Source: a bacterium 1XD21-70
GTDB lineage: Bacteria > Bacillota > Clostridia > Lachnospirales > Lachnospiraceae
Direction of reading: 5' to 3'
DNA: 34,156 bases
Assembly: GCA_003669055.1 (NCBI GenBank)
Contig: RAYB01000046.1
Location: 1 to 34,156 of the forward strand
A program made the position numbers and the translations under genes. The notes beneath the pieces are model-generated. The model had not been told where the DNA came from. It ran no database searches and was given only the letters and a program-made list of their open reading frames with translations. Every line of letters starts with the position of its first letter. The first letter of the stretch is position 1. Positions 33,976 to 34,156 of this stretch are shown here, piece after piece.

Positions 33976-34156
33976 TTCTATAACGATTCTCTTCTTCCTC
34001 TTTGTCCCCTGGGCATATCAATGCCTTTTTTTGCTTATCCGGTACAAGAGGGCATGCCTTGAAGGGGCGCCTCCTTGTACCCCCCCCCAAATCTGTTCAT
34101 GGCTAATTAGATGTAATCAAAAAGCGGAAAGGAAAAGCACAATCCAGACAGAACCG
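33976..34156. other. Intergenic end of the window with a hairpin and C9 run
   Basis: No supported gene. Bases 34041-34053 (GGTACAAGAGGGC onward) pair with the GCC...CTTGTACC region ending near 34082, about 11 of 13 bp, followed by nine C residues (34080-34088). Neither strand has a T-run after the hairpin, so I do not call it a terminator. A 17-codon minus-strand frame open to the window edge could be the tail of an outside gene, but this is not supported. Confidence 0.4.

Noticed and set aside
34080-34088. Run of nine C residues as a phase-variation tract
   Set aside because: It is not inside a supported gene or between promoter elements, so there is no visible function.

Overview
The window is one dense, almost entirely minus-strand stretch of a fairly GC-rich Gram-positive anaerobe. 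It most resembles the Lachnospiraceae (Clostridia). The evidence is the strong AGGAGG ribosome binding sites, a T-box in front of pheST, the eno-secG-rnr-smpB gene order, SBP lipoboxes and Clostridia-type purine genes. I cannot name a species. Only one small gene, at 19601-19876, is convincingly on the plus strand.

Layout, left to right: a sensor kinase cut by the window edge whose dimerisation helix carries a 36-bp in-frame tandem repeat (1-1379); a 965-residue polytopic membrane protein (1447-4344); a MATE exporter and a ZIP metal transporter, the latter with a palindromic leader over its Shine-Dalgarno (4681-6970); a purine block transcribed purE-purM-purN-purD (7030-10576); ilvE with its own promoter and terminator (10617-11787); a three-gene ABC importer of the AfuA/FbpA class (11820-16083); smpB-rnr-secG (16144-19180); a 1.1-kb unusual interval (19126-20244); eno (20245-21519); T-box-controlled pheST (21649-25607); an alpha/beta hydrolase with a monofunctional peptidoglycan glycosyltransferase (25604-27254); and a LacI-controlled sugar locus made of a binding protein, two permeases, a class II aldolase and a SIS-domain sugar-phosphate enzyme (27270-33950).

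The most unusual region is 19221-20227, between eno and secG. Two very large palindromes, about 255 and 268 bp, lie in opposite orientation and flank a short, AT-rich plus-strand gene of unknown function. Their cores of about 155 bp are homologous: about 94% identical over aligned bases, with conserved asymmetric unpaired motifs and at least one compensatory base-pair change. Their outer arms (48 and 61 bp) are essentially unrelated in sequence between the two copies, yet each is almost perfectly self-complementary within its own copy. Both outer arms are G-tract rich. This looks like a pair of structured repetitive elements, or the two ends of a small composite mobile cassette, inserted in a conserved housekeeping cluster. 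I do not recognise the family.

The sugar locus appears self-regulated. Nearly identical LacI-type operators, differing at one of 14 positions, lie in front of the binding-protein gene and over the start of lacI transcription. The remaining genes are mostly recognisable housekeeping or transport functions. Several starts were moved downstream from the longest reading frame, on Shine-Dalgarno, promoter or terminator evidence stated in each entry.
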